A stretch of DNA of 64,000 nt, taken from assembly GCA_045531955.1 (NCBI GenBank), contig JAZSFC010000051.1:145649-209648 (forward strand), in the 5' to 3' direction. The notes under the pieces are model-generated. The model did not search any database. It was not told the DNA's origin and saw nothing but the letters and a program-made list of their open reading frames with translations. Both the position numbers and the translations under genes were made by a program. The DNA is from SIG299 sp045531955. Its GTDB lineage: Bacteria > Bacillota > Clostridia > Lachnospirales > Lachnospiraceae. Every line of letters begins with the position of its first letter. Position 1 is the stretch's first letter. Positions 53,331-61,918 of this stretch are shown here, piece by piece.

Positions 53331-54143
53331 ATGTGTAAAATCCAAATTGACAGAGATTTTGTTGAAGTAAGTTTATTACGTTACATCAATCAGTTGCTTG
53401 CGCTTCCGGAAATTGCAGGTGTAAAGCTTCGCGATATAGTGATACAAAACAATGAACCAAAGGACGAACGATTAAAAGAAGCAGTAAACAAAAGCTATCA
53501 TGATTGTTACAGTGATTCCGATATAAGTATTATTGTTAATCTGCCGACAAATAGTAAGGTAACACCTGCGGAATATATGAATCATCCCAGCAGATTTGGA
53601 ATAACGCCGGATAAATACCTTGGCTTTGTTAAAACCGATGATTCGGGAATTTATCGGATTATTTTCAAAGATGGAACCAGATATGATTTTGGTTTTGAAT
53701 TCCGATACGATGATGATTATCAGGATATTGAATTACAAAGTGAGCCTGAAAAATACAGTAATCCAAAATGGCCGATAGAAAAAGTAGATGAGTTTTGGTT
53801 TGTTTTGATTCAGGCATTGGGAAAGCTGTATCGGAAAGATTATTTGATTAGCAGTCATTTGGCAAATGTGTGTATCAATGAAACTTTGGTTCAGCAGATG
53901 ATTTTGCGTGATATAGAGTATGGCACAAGTCATCACCGGTATGGTTATAGTGAGGAATTGAAATATCGCAAATATGAAGGACAGAATATGTTTGTGACCG
54001 GAGAAGAAACATTTGATATGATAGCCGGTAAGCTTTATGCGGCAGCTTTGGCATATGATGATTTAACAAAAGTGTTTTATCCGGATTATGAAACGAGAAG
54101 TAAGATATTGTTTGATATATGGGAATGTTACCATGAAACCTGA
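53331..54143 (+). CDS. AadK-like aminoglycoside 6-adenylyltransferase-family protein
   Basis: 270 residues. Layout matches the ANT(6)/AadK group: a metal-binding DSDISIIV segment near residue 62, then GTRYDFGFEFRYD, the conserved KVDEFWFVLIQALGKLYRKDYL-like stretch (residues about 147-169), and helices with a Y-x-Y-x-x-x-K pattern. The usual G-S motif before the Asp pair is not obvious (KSYHDCYSDSD), so activity is uncertain. Adenylylation of streptomycin-like drugs is the family function. Adjacent to the other NTase gene by 10 bases. Confidence 0.7.
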   Translation: MCKIQIDRDFVEVSLLRYINQLLALPEIAGVKLRDIVIQNNEPKDERLKEAVNKSYHDCYSDSDISIIVNLPTNSKVTPAEYMNHPSRFGITPDKYLGFVKTDDSGIYRIIFKDGTRYDFGFEFRYDDDYQDIELQSEPEKYSNPKWPIEKVDEFWFVLIQALGKLYRKDYLISSHLANVCINETLVQQMILRDIEYGTSHHRYGYSEELKYRKYEGQNMFVTGEETFDMIAGKLYAAALAYDDLTKVFYPDYETRSKILFDIWECYHET

Positions 54144-54230
54144 GTTGCTACCCCTGGTTGCGGAATTGCTTACAGGTGTATGCAGTGTTCTACCGGCATT
54201 TTAAGTATGCTTTATGCGAAAGGAGAAATT

Positions 54231-54677
54231 ATGTTATCAGAAAAATTATATCAGCTTCGTAAAAAGAGCGGACTTTCGCAGGAGCAGCTGGCAGAGCAAT
54301 TAAACGTGTCACGGCAGGCAATTTCTAAATGGGAATCGGGAAGTGCATTTCCGGAGAGTGAAAAGCTCATCATAATCAGCAACTACTTTGGGGTATCGGT
54401 GGATTATTTGTTAAAGGATGATATAGAAGACGATGCAAAAACAGCAAATAATGAAGCCGGAAAAAATCATAAAATGTTAGCCGGGTTGATTATTTGCATA
54501 GCCGGAATTGTAGCAATGATTCTATGGGGACTGTTTTCCATCCTTCGTCCGGAAGCATCGAATCAGATGAGCGAATCTTCCATGATAACCATTGATGGAA
54601 ATGGTATTTTTCTTATATTGTGTGTTGTGGCTGTGATTGCTGGTGCAGGTTTACTCCTAAGAAATCAAAAGAAATAG
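54231..54677 (+). CDS. XRE-family regulator with two membrane helices
   Basis: 148 residues from ATG 54231 (AAAGGAG just before; ATG 54180 has no site). Residues 4-60 are an XRE helix-turn-helix (SGLSQEQLAEQLNVSRQAISKWESG). After a charged linker come two membrane helices (about 82-103 and 125-143). This is the usual clostridial plan of a DNA-binding head and membrane anchor. The small membrane protein 12 bases later is likely its partner. Confidence 0.88.
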   Translation: MLSEKLYQLRKKSGLSQEQLAEQLNVSRQAISKWESGSAFPESEKLIIISNYFGVSVDYLLKDDIEDDAKTANNEAGKNHKMLAGLIICIAGIVAMILWGLFSILRPEASNQMSESSMITIDGNGIFLILCVVAVIAGAGLLLRNQKK

Positions 54678-54689
54678 GAGGAAATTTAG

Positions 54690-54911
54690 ATGAAAAAGAT
54701 TTATAATATTTTTATTGTACTGGCCATTTTACTCAGTGATGTGATGTGTGCGGTGGTTGCCTATAATTTCGGCATATTGTATTTGGGCGGAAGATATGGT
54801 ATGTACAGTGCACCAACCTGGGTGGCATTTTTATATGGGATTCCGTTTGCCATAGGAATTGTGGTATGTGTGATTGTGGCTGTGGTGATAAAAAAGAGGA
54901 AATTTGCATAG
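54690..54911 (+). CDS. Small two-helix membrane protein
   Basis: 73 residues with two membrane helices (about 3-28 and 44-67) and a Lys/Arg-rich end. AGGAGG precedes the start. It follows the membrane-bound XRE regulator and is probably cotranscribed with it. No family is recognised. Confidence 0.7.
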   Translation: MKKIYNIFIVLAILLSDVMCAVVAYNFGILYLGGRYGMYSAPTWVAFLYGIPFAIGIVVCVIVAVVIKKRKFA

Positions 54912-54918
54912 AAACAGT

Positions 54919-54946
54919 TTACTTTTTTCGAAAATAGTGTATAATA
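54919..54946 (+). promoter_or_regulatory. Promoter of a structured RNA
   Basis: TTTACT (54919-54924) and TATAAT (54941-54946), 16-base spacer. Transcription would start near 54953, at the first base of the outer RNA stem. Confidence 0.65.
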
Positions 54947-54952
54947 AAAGTA

Positions 54953-55071
54953 GGAAATCGAAAGATTTTCTCATCACAAAATGAGTCCTGTGACGGTTCT
55001 GACAGGACGGTAAAAAAAAAGTGACCGAGTGATGATAATTTCCGGGAGAGCATCAGGCTCTCCCGTTTTTA
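54953..55071 (+). ncRNA. Structured RNA with terminator, candidate type III antitoxin
   Basis: GGAAAT (54954-54959) pairs with ATTTCC (55037-55042); TCATCAC pairs with GTGATGA; inside are GTCCTGT-ACAGGAC and CGGT-ACCG hairpins, making a three-way junction. GGGAGAG-catcagg-CTCTCCC then ends in TTTTT as an intrinsic terminator. A toxin-like frame follows immediately. I see no tandem repeats, which most type III antitoxins have. Confidence 0.45.
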
Positions 55072-55089
55072 CAAAGGAGAATATTCTAT

Positions 55090-55572
55090 ATGTGTATCTG
55101 ACCCATTCGATTATCAGGTGTTAAATTTATCCCCAATATTTTATCGTGATTATCCGGAAACAAAATATGTTGAATTAATGAGAAAGCAGGACAGGCCATA
55201 TAATTGTTTGTTGATACAATCTCATTACGGATATTTTATTTGTATACCATACAGAACAGAAATTAATCATAAGTATGCCTATAAATTCAAAAAAAGTAAA
55301 CGGTCAAAAAGCATAAATCGGGTTTGGATTACAGTAAAATTGTGATTGTGCAGAAAAAAGAATATTTAGAAGATTTTGATGCAGTAGTAGACAGAGATGA
55401 GTATAAAGAAACAAGGGATAATATTGAGTATATTAAGAAAGATGCACAGGAATATATTGATGATTATGTGAACCAAATTAATGGTAATTTACAGAAGTAC
55501 GATGAGAAAGAGTTTCAAAGAATCTATAATTACTCCACATTACAGTATTTTCATAAAGAATTAGGAATCTAA
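55090..55572 (+). pseudogene. Frameshifted TenpN/CptN-like type III toxin gene
   Basis: AAAGGAG (55073-55079) precedes ATG 55090, whose frame stops after three codons; the homologous frame is open from 55079, with only GTG 55118 as a start. That frame runs to 55345 (RPYNCLLIQ, FICIPYRTEINHKYAYKFKK), and a second frame continues with HKSGLDYSKIVIV and DRDEYKE to 55572. The two join near the A-run at 55306-55310. IPYR-x(3)-H and GLDYSK are marks of TenpN/CptN-like endoRNases. Two disruptions suggest it is dead. If the A-run were a sequencing error, the start defect would remain. Confidence 0.55.
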
Positions 55573-55589
55573 AGTTTATTCTTCCTTAA

Positions 55590-55618
55590 TTGACGTAAAG
55601 CCATATCCGAGGTACAAT
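55590..55618 (+). promoter_or_regulatory. Promoter of the MATE gene
   Basis: TTGACG (55590-55595) and TACAAT (55613-55618), 17-base spacer. Confidence 0.75.
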
Positions 55619-55683
55619 ATAGTGGGTTAATTCGAAGAGAAAATGATAAACCAACATACAGGAAAGAAAAGGAAGAGAAATCT

Positions 55684-57039
55684 ATGGAAGAATCAAGAGA
55701 AAAATTATTAGGAACCGCCCCTTTGGGCAAACTTATTTTTCAGCTGGCGCTGCCGGGCATTCTGGCGCAGCTGATTAACGTACTTTACAATATTATTGAC
55801 CGTATGTACATTGGTCATATGGAAGAGGTAGGTGCCACAGCGTTAACGGCACTTGGTGTTTGTATGCCTATTCTGGTGCTTGTATCGGCGTTTAGTGCTT
55901 TTGCGGGCATGGGAGGTGCGCCTTTGGCAGCTATCCAGCTTGGTAAAGGCGATAAGGCAAAGGCAGAGAAGATTTTAGGTAATGCAACTACATTGTTGAT
56001 TACCTGTGCCATTATTTTGACTATTGTATTCGGTATTTTTAAGGAACCGATTTTATATGCCTTTGGTGCCAGTCCGGAAACCATCGGGTTTGCCATGGAT
56101 TATCTGAATATCTATTTGGTGGGTACCATTGCAGTTCAGCTGGCCCTTGGCTTAAATACCTATATCAGTTGTCAGGGTAATGCAAAAACTGCCATGCTTT
56201 CCGTGTTGATTGGTGCGGTATTAAATATCGTTTTGGATCCGATTTTCATTTTTGCTTTGGACATGGGCGTAAAGGGTGCTGCTTTGGCAACCATCATTTC
56301 CCAGACAGTCAGTGCCATTTGGGTTGTGCGGTTCCTGGTTTCCAAGAAATCGGTTATTCGCATTAAGCTTGCAAACATGAAGCCGGACTGGAAGATTGTG
56401 GGCATGGTATGTGCCCTCGGCATTTCTCCGTTCGTTATGCAGTCCACAGAAGCACTTGTAACGATTGTTTTAAACATTGGCCTGCAGGAATACGGCGGAG
56501 ACCTTTACGTGGGCTCCCTGACCATTTTACAGAGCGTAATGCAGTTGATTGTTATTCCGGTCAACGGCATGACCCAGGGTGTACAGCCGGTGATCAGTTA
56601 TAACTTCGGTGCAGAAAATTTTGACCGTGTGAAAAAGACCTTCAAAATCGTGTTGATTACCGATTTGGTAGTAACGGTTGTTTCCTGCCTGTTAACACAG
56701 TTTATTCCGGGATTCTTTGGTGCGCTGTTTACGGACGAAGCGGCACTCATTGAACTGGTGAAAGAAGTGATGCCGGTATTCTTTGCGGGTATCTGGATTT
56801 TTGGTGTACAGATGGCATGCCAGAGTGCGTTTATGGGCATGGGTCAGGCAAAGGTGTCCTTGTTCCTGGCATTGCTCCGTAAGGTGATATTACTGATTCC
56901 GTTGGCACTGATTCTGCCAAAACACTTCGGTGTCATGGGTATTTACTACGCAGAACCGGTAGCGGATATCGTTGCGGCAGTTACTACAGGTGTAGTATTC
57001 CTGATTTTAAGCAAAAAACTTTTAAATAAGCAGGAATAA
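55684..57039 (+). CDS. MATE-family multidrug efflux transporter
   Basis: 451 residues with twelve predicted membrane helices, standard for MATE (DinF/NorM/MepA type). Uses Na+ or H+ gradient to export cationic drugs. Typical segments: LPGILAQLINVLYNIIDRMYIG, FSAFAGMGGAPLAAIQLGKGD, YISCQGNAKTAMLSVLIGAV and, in the second half, VNGMTQGVQPVISYNFGAEN. The resemblance is to the MepA-like branch. It has its own promoter and is the last gene of the accessory block before gpmI. Confidence 0.95.
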   Translation: MEESREKLLGTAPLGKLIFQLALPGILAQLINVLYNIIDRMYIGHMEEVGATALTALGVCMPILVLVSAFSAFAGMGGAPLAAIQLGKGDKAKAEKILGNATTLLITCAIILTIVFGIFKEPILYAFGASPETIGFAMDYLNIYLVGTIAVQLALGLNTYISCQGNAKTAMLSVLIGAVLNIVLDPIFIFALDMGVKGAALATIISQTVSAIWVVRFLVSKKSVIRIKLANMKPDWKIVGMVCALGISPFVMQSTEALVTIVLNIGLQEYGGDLYVGSLTILQSVMQLIVIPVNGMTQGVQPVISYNFGAENFDRVKKTFKIVLITDLVVTVVSCLLTQFIPGFFGALFTDEAALIELVKEVMPVFFAGIWIFGVQMACQSAFMGMGQAKVSLFLALLRKVILLIPLALILPKHFGVMGIYYAEPVADIVAAVTTGVVFLILSKKLLNKQE

Positions 57040-57151
57040 CAAAGAAAAGTGCTTGCAAAACCTTCCACTTTGTGAGAAAATATAACGGTGTGTGAAATAA
57101 TTCACATGAATACACTAAGAACATGGATTTTTGAAAGGACAGGTATAAAAC

Positions 57152-58684
57152 ATGAGCAAAAAGCCAACAGTATTAATGATTTTAGATGGTTATGGTTTAA
57201 ATGCAAAGGCAGAAGCAAATGCCATTGCAGAAGCTAAAACACCGGTTATGGATAAATTAATGGCCGAGTATCCTTTTGTACAGGGTGATGCATCCGGTTT
57301 GGCAGTAGGTCTTCCGGACGGACAGATGGGTAACTCCGAAGTTGGTCACACCAACATGGGTGCCGGCAGAATTGTATATCAGCAGTTAGTTAAGATTTCC
57401 AAGTCCATCAAGGACGGCGATTTCTTCGAAAATAAGGCACTGGTTGCAGCAATGGAAAACTGCAAAAAGAACGGTTCCGCCCTTCATTTAATGGGTCTGT
57501 TATCCCCGGGCGGCGTACACAGCCACACAGAGCATATGTACGGCCTTGTAGAAATGGCAAAGAAGAATGGTCTTGAAAAGGTATATGTTCACTGCTTCCT
57601 TGACGGCCGTGATGTTCCGCCTTCTTCCGCAGCAGAATACATGGAAGATGCAGTGGCTAAGCTTGGCGAAATCGGCTTAGGTAAGGTTGCTACCATCGCC
57701 GGCCGTTTCTATGCTATGGACCGTGATAACGCATGGGACAGAGTAGAAAAGGCATACAACGCATTAGTATTTGGTGAAGGCGTACAGGAAACTGATCCGG
57801 TACAGGCTGTTAAGAACTCCTATGCAAACGGCGTAACCGACGAGTTCATGCTTCCTACAGTCGTAGAAAAAGATGCCAAGATTTCCGAAAACGACAGCGT
57901 GGTATTCTTCAACTTCCGTCCTGACCGTGCAAGACAGATTACAAGAGCATTTGTAGATCCTGAGTTTAAGGGCTTTGAAAGAAAGAACGGTTTCTTTACC
58001 ACCACTTTCGTTTGTATGGCACAGTACGATGCAGAAATGCCAAATGTTTTAGTTGCATTTCCTCCGGAAGAGTTAACCATGACCTTCGGTGAATATCTTG
58101 CAAAGAATGGCAAGACACAGCTTCGTCTGGCAGAAACCCAGAAGTATGCTCACGTTACCTTCTTCTTCAATGGTGGTGAAGAAAAGCAGTTTGAGGGTGA
58201 AGACAGAATTCTTGTAAATTCTCCTAAGGTTGCTACCTTTGATATGCAGCCGGAAATGAGCGCTTACGAAGTTGCTGATAACTTAGTAAACGCTATCAAG
58301 TCCGACAAGTACGATGTTATCATCGTTAACTTTGCAAATCCTGATATGGTTGGCCATACCGGTATCATGGAAGCAGCAGTCAAGGCTATTGAGTCCGTAG
58401 ATGAGTGCGTAGGCAAGGCATACGATGCGTTAATGGAAGTAAACGGCCAGATGTTCATCTGTGCAGACCATGGTAATGCAGAGCAGTTATTGGATTACGA
58501 AACTGGTGCTCCGTTCACTGCTCATACAACCAATCCTGTTCCTTTCATTCTTGTAAATTACGACAAGGACTACACTTTAAGAGATGGCGGATGTCTGGCA
58601 GATATCGTTCCAACCATGATTGAAATGATGGGTATGGAGCAACCGGCTGAAATGACAGGTAAGTCCTTGTTAGTTAGAAAGTAA
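57152..58684 (+). CDS. gpmI: Cofactor-independent phosphoglycerate mutase
   Basis: 510 residues, the normal length. Interconverts 3- and 2-phosphoglycerate using two Mn ions. MILDGYGLN begins the phosphatase domain; catalytic Ser62 is in GQMGNSEVGHTNMGAGR; CFLDGRDVPPSS and AGRFYAMDRDNAWDR belong to the transferase domain; metal ligands recur in FANPDMVGHTG and CADHGNAEQ. Codon use is close to gap/pgk. In many clostridia it follows tpiA directly, but here about 6 kb separates them. Confidence 0.98.
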   Translation: MSKKPTVLMILDGYGLNAKAEANAIAEAKTPVMDKLMAEYPFVQGDASGLAVGLPDGQMGNSEVGHTNMGAGRIVYQQLVKISKSIKDGDFFENKALVAAMENCKKNGSALHLMGLLSPGGVHSHTEHMYGLVEMAKKNGLEKVYVHCFLDGRDVPPSSAAEYMEDAVAKLGEIGLGKVATIAGRFYAMDRDNAWDRVEKAYNALVFGEGVQETDPVQAVKNSYANGVTDEFMLPTVVEKDAKISENDSVVFFNFRPDRARQITRAFVDPEFKGFERKNGFFTTTFVCMAQYDAEMPNVLVAFPPEELTMTFGEYLAKNGKTQLRLAETQKYAHVTFFFNGGEEKQFEGEDRILVNSPKVATFDMQPEMSAYEVADNLVNAIKSDKYDVIIVNFANPDMVGHTGIMEAAVKAIESVDECVGKAYDALMEVNGQMFICADHGNAEQLLDYETGAPFTAHTTNPVPFILVNYDKDYTLRDGGCLADIVPTMIEMMGMEQPAEMTGKSLLVRK

Positions 58685-58731
58685 ATTTTCCGTGTTTTCA
58701 GCACAAATCTGAAAAAAGCGTAAAATTTTGC

Positions 58732-58760
58732 TTTACAAACGGGCGATAATTTTATATAAT
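58732..58760 (+). promoter_or_regulatory. Promoter of secG
   Basis: TTTACA (58732-58737) and TATAAT (58755-58760), 17-base spacer, 42 bases before the ATG, which has AGGAGGTG. Confidence 0.8.
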
Positions 58761-58802
58761 ATACGTTAGTTGATTATTCCTGAAGTTTAGGAGGTGTGAT
58801 AA

Positions 58803-59042
58803 ATGGCAGTTTTAAGAGTAATCGTGACAGTTTTATATGTTCTTATTTGTTTAGCTTTAGTAGTTGTAGTATTATTCCAGGAAAGCAAGACTCAGGGTCT
58901 TTCCGGTTCCATCAACGGTGTTGCTGAAACCTACTGGGGCAAGAATAAGGGTCGTTCTATGGAAGGTGCATTAGAAAAGGGTACAAAGATTCTTGCAGCT
59001 CTTTTCATCGTATTATCCGTAGTTCTTAACCTGAACTGGTAA
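58803..59042 (+). CDS. secG: Preprotein translocase subunit SecG
   Basis: 79 residues, typical. Part of the SecYEG channel in the cytoplasmic membrane. Two helices (about residues 3-21 and 58-77) flank the conserved loop VVVLFQESKTQGLSGSI. It stands between gpmI and rnr, an order common in clostridia. A terminator hairpin follows 17 bases after the stop. Confidence 0.95.
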   Translation: MAVLRVIVTVLYVLICLALVVVVLFQESKTQGLSGSINGVAETYWGKNKGRSMEGALEKGTKILAALFIVLSVVLNLNW

Positions 59043-59059
59043 TCTGAATAAGAATTTAT

Positions 59060-59090
59060 AAGGCGTGTCCGGGATTTGGACACGCCTTTA
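59060..59090 (+). terminator. Terminator after secG
   Basis: AAGGCGTGTCC pairs with GGACACGCCTT around a 7-base loop, followed by TATT. Confidence 0.85.
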
Positions 59091-59247
59091 TTCATGTTAT
59101 AGAAAATTCTATAACATGAATATGCTCCGCAGGATGCGCACTCGCGCGAAAGGAAGTTTGTCGCATGCTGCGACTGCGCTCGGCGCGAAAGTTCCGTTAG
59201 CACGGAACTCTATGTGTAGGGGACTCCGTTGGAGAGGAGGGAAGTTT
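59091..59247 (+). other. Structured rnr leader with a perfect 30-bp palindrome
   Basis: TTCATGTTATAGAA-aa-TTCTATAACATGAA (59091-59120) is perfect and starts where the secG terminator ends. GTCGCA/TGCGAC, GTTCCG/CGGAAC and CTCCG/GGAG hairpins follow. RNase R targets structured RNA, so self-regulation through this leader is possible. Confidence 0.6.
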
Positions 59248-61296
59248 ATGAAATTCGTAAGTAAAAACGGTACGGTTGTCAAAAGCGGCGACAGTATAAT
59301 GACAAAGAAAATGAAAAAGCCTGCCAAGAAGCCGGTACCTGTAATAAAAGAAGGCACCTTTAGCGGTACAACCCGTGGCTTTGGTTTTGTACTCATAGAG
59401 GGAGAAGAAGACATTTTTGTTCCGGAGCGTGATACCAAAGGAGCGCTTCACGGTGATACCGTACAGGTGGAAATTGTCAGCGGTGAGTCTGCGGGCAAAC
59501 GACGGGAAGGAAAAATTGTAAAGATTGTAAAGCACGATGCGGTATTTGTGGTGGGTACTTTTGAAAAAAGTAAGAATTACGGCTTTGTGGTGCCGGACAA
59601 CTTAAAGCTTGGCAGCGATATTTATATTGCCAAGGAGCATACCAAGGGTGCGGTAAACGGACACAAGGTATATGTAAAAATCACGGACTACGGTAATGAA
59701 AAGCGAAGTCCGGAAGGCCGTGTGGTAGAAATTCTGGGTCACATTAATGACCCGGCGGCAGATGTGAAAACGGTGCTGAAAACCTATGGCCTGGAGCCGG
59801 AATTTCCGCAGGAAGTCATGAATCAGACCGAAACTATGCCGGAATCCATAGAAGAGAAGGAAACTGCAGGACGTCTGGATTTACGGGGTGAACTTACGGT
59901 AACCATTGACGGCGAAGACGCAAAAGATTTGGACGATGCCATTACAATAAAACGTCTGGAAAACGGCAATTATGAGCTTGGCGTGCATATTGCAGACGTT
60001 ACAAATTATGTAACGGAAGGCTCTCCGTTAGATAGAGAGGCGCTGCATCGCGGTACCAGTGTATATTTGGTAGACAGGGTAATTCCTATGCTTCCTCACC
60101 GGCTTTCCAACGGTATCTGCTCTTTAAACGCAGGGGTAGACCGTCTGGCACTTAGCTGTATTATGGAAATTGATGAAAGCGGCAATGTGATTGGTCACAG
60201 ATTGGCAGAAACGGTCATCCGGGTAACCCGTCGTATGAGCTATACGGAAGTAAATAAGATTCTGACGGTAATGCGTTCGGAAGAAGGTACGCCGGAGCGG
60301 GAAAGCGAAAAAATAGAAGTTGAAAAAGAATACGGCGAACTGGTGGAACAGTTCCTGCTTATGAAGGAGCTTTCCGATATTTTAAGAGGCAAGCGAAGAG
60401 CCCGTGGTGCCGTAGACTTTGATTTTCCGGAAAGTAAAATCACTCTGGCGCCAAACGGCAGACCAATTGAAATTAAACCATATGAGCGCAATGATGCCAC
60501 CAAGCTGATTGAAGACTTCATGCTGGCGGCTAACGAAACCGTGGCAGAGGATTTCTTCTGGCAGGAGGCACCGTTTGTATACCGTACCCACGAAAATCCG
60601 GACCCAGACAAAATCAAAAAGCTGGGCGTGTTTATCCGGAATTTCGGTTTAAACATCAAAGAAGGAAAGGACGGTATTCATCCAAAGGAGCTTCAAAAGC
60701 TTTTGGATTCCCTGGAGGGAAAAGATGAGGCTCCGTTAATTTCCAGATTAACCCTGCGTTCCTTGAAGCAGGCAAAGTATTCCACGGAGTGTGAAGGCCA
60801 CTTTGGTCTGGCGGCGAAATATTACTGCCACTTTACCTCGCCAATCCGCCGGTATCCTGATTTGCAGATTCACCGCATTATTAAAGACAACCTAAACGGC
60901 AGATTAACCGAGGAAAGAAAAGAACACTATCTGGAATTTTTAGAGGAAGTCGCTGCCCAGTCCAGCAAAACTGAACGTACCGCAGAAGAAGCGGAGCGTG
61001 ATGTGGAAAAAATGAAAAAGGTGGAATATATGGAGCGCCGTGTCGGTGAAGTGTATGACGGTGTGATTTCCGGAGTTACCAATTGGGGGATTTATGTGGA
61101 ACTTCCGAATACGGTGGAGGGAATTATTCGTCTGGAAAACATTCAGGATGATTTTTACCGCTTTGACGAGCAGAACTATCAGCTGGTGGGAGACCGGTTC
61201 CATAAAGTTTACCGTCTTGGTCAACACATTACCATCATGGTACTTTCCGTAGATAAACTTTTAAAAACCGTTGACTTTCTGCCGTTTAAAAGGTAA
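59248..61296 (+). CDS. rnr: Ribonuclease R
   Basis: 682 residues from ATG 59248, after GGAGGG; longer readings run through the leader hairpins. A 3' to 5' exonuclease that degrades structured RNA and works with tmRNA. A cold-shock domain (GFGFVLIEGEEDIFVPERDTKGALHGD) is followed by a second OB domain, the RNB catalytic core with TIDGEDAKDLDDAI and SPIRRYPDLQIHR, and an S1 domain at the C-terminus (VYDGVISGVTNWGIYVELP). The basic C-terminal tail of E. coli RNase R is missing. smpB and ssrA are downstream. Confidence 0.97.
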   Translation: MKFVSKNGTVVKSGDSIMTKKMKKPAKKPVPVIKEGTFSGTTRGFGFVLIEGEEDIFVPERDTKGALHGDTVQVEIVSGESAGKRREGKIVKIVKHDAVFVVGTFEKSKNYGFVVPDNLKLGSDIYIAKEHTKGAVNGHKVYVKITDYGNEKRSPEGRVVEILGHINDPAADVKTVLKTYGLEPEFPQEVMNQTETMPESIEEKETAGRLDLRGELTVTIDGEDAKDLDDAITIKRLENGNYELGVHIADVTNYVTEGSPLDREALHRGTSVYLVDRVIPMLPHRLSNGICSLNAGVDRLALSCIMEIDESGNVIGHRLAETVIRVTRRMSYTEVNKILTVMRSEEGTPERESEKIEVEKEYGELVEQFLLMKELSDILRGKRRARGAVDFDFPESKITLAPNGRPIEIKPYERNDATKLIEDFMLAANETVAEDFFWQEAPFVYRTHENPDPDKIKKLGVFIRNFGLNIKEGKDGIHPKELQKLLDSLEGKDEAPLISRLTLRSLKQAKYSTECEGHFGLAAKYYCHFTSPIRRYPDLQIHRIIKDNLNGRLTEERKEHYLEFLEEVAAQSSKTERTAEEAERDVEKMKKVEYMERRVGEVYDGVISGVTNWGIYVELPNTVEGIIRLENIQDDFYRFDEQNYQLVGDRFHKVYRLGQHITIMVLSVDKLLKTVDFLPFKR

Positions 61297-61428
61297 GCTA
61301 TATTAGAAAATCAATAGTAACAATGCCCGAAGCAAAATCTTTCGGGCGCCTACATAGAATCAAGGAGGATAAATCCTCTGCCCGCATAAGCGGGCGGGCA
61401 TTTTCCTTCGGAAAACAAGGAGGATTGT
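61297..61428 (+). other. Hairpin-rich rnr-smpB spacer
   Basis: GCCCGAAG/CTTTCGGGC (61324-61346), GAGGAT/ATCCTC, GCCCGC/GCGGGC and TTTTCC/GGAAAA form in succession. No strong T-run; likely read through. Confidence 0.5.
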
Positions 61429-61896
61429 ATGGCAAAGGATGGTTTTAAACTGATTGCCAACAACAAAAAGGCATATTTTGATTATTTCATCGAAGATAAA
61501 TACGAGGCAGGCGTGGCACTCCACGGTACGGAGGTAAAATCCATCCGTATGGGTAAGTGCAGCATCAAGGAGTCCTATATTAAAATTGAGGACGGTGAGG
61601 TGTTTATCTATGGTATGCATATCAGTCCTTATGAGAAGGGTAATATCTTCAACAAAGACCCGATGCGTATCAAAAAACTTCTCATGCATAAGTACGAAAT
61701 CAACAAATTAAACGGTAAGCTTCAGCAAAAGGGATTAACTTTAGTACCGTTGCAGGTGTATCTAAAAGGTGGCCTTGTTAAGGTGGAAGTAGGTCTGGCC
61801 AGAGGTAAAAAGCTTTACGATAAGCGTGACAGCCTTGCGAAAAAGGACATGAAGAGAGAAGCAGAAAAGGAATTTAAGATTAGAAATCTTGGATAA
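61429..61896 (+). CDS. smpB: SsrA-binding protein SmpB
   Basis: 155 residues, standard. Binds tmRNA and delivers it to stalled ribosomes. Family blocks: LIANNKKAYFDYFIEDKYEAGVALHGTEVKSIR, then ISPYEKGNIFNKDPMR-x-KKLLMHK and GLARGKKLYDKRDSLAKKD. The basic C-terminal tail that reads the empty A site is present. An AAGGAGG site precedes the start. The tmRNA gene is 1.9 kb downstream on the same strand. Confidence 0.98.
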   Translation: MAKDGFKLIANNKKAYFDYFIEDKYEAGVALHGTEVKSIRMGKCSIKESYIKIEDGEVFIYGMHISPYEKGNIFNKDPMRIKKLLMHKYEINKLNGKLQQKGLTLVPLQVYLKGGLVKVEVGLARGKKLYDKRDSLAKKDMKREAEKEFKIRNLG

Positions 61897-61918
61897 AGAA
61901 TAGGGGAATAAATCTATT

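Noticed and set aside
54953..55042. Known riboswitch (TPP, guanidine, fluoride, NiCo) before the toxin remnant
   Set aside because: None of the conserved cores I know is present; the toxin-like frame downstream makes an antitoxin RNA more plausible.
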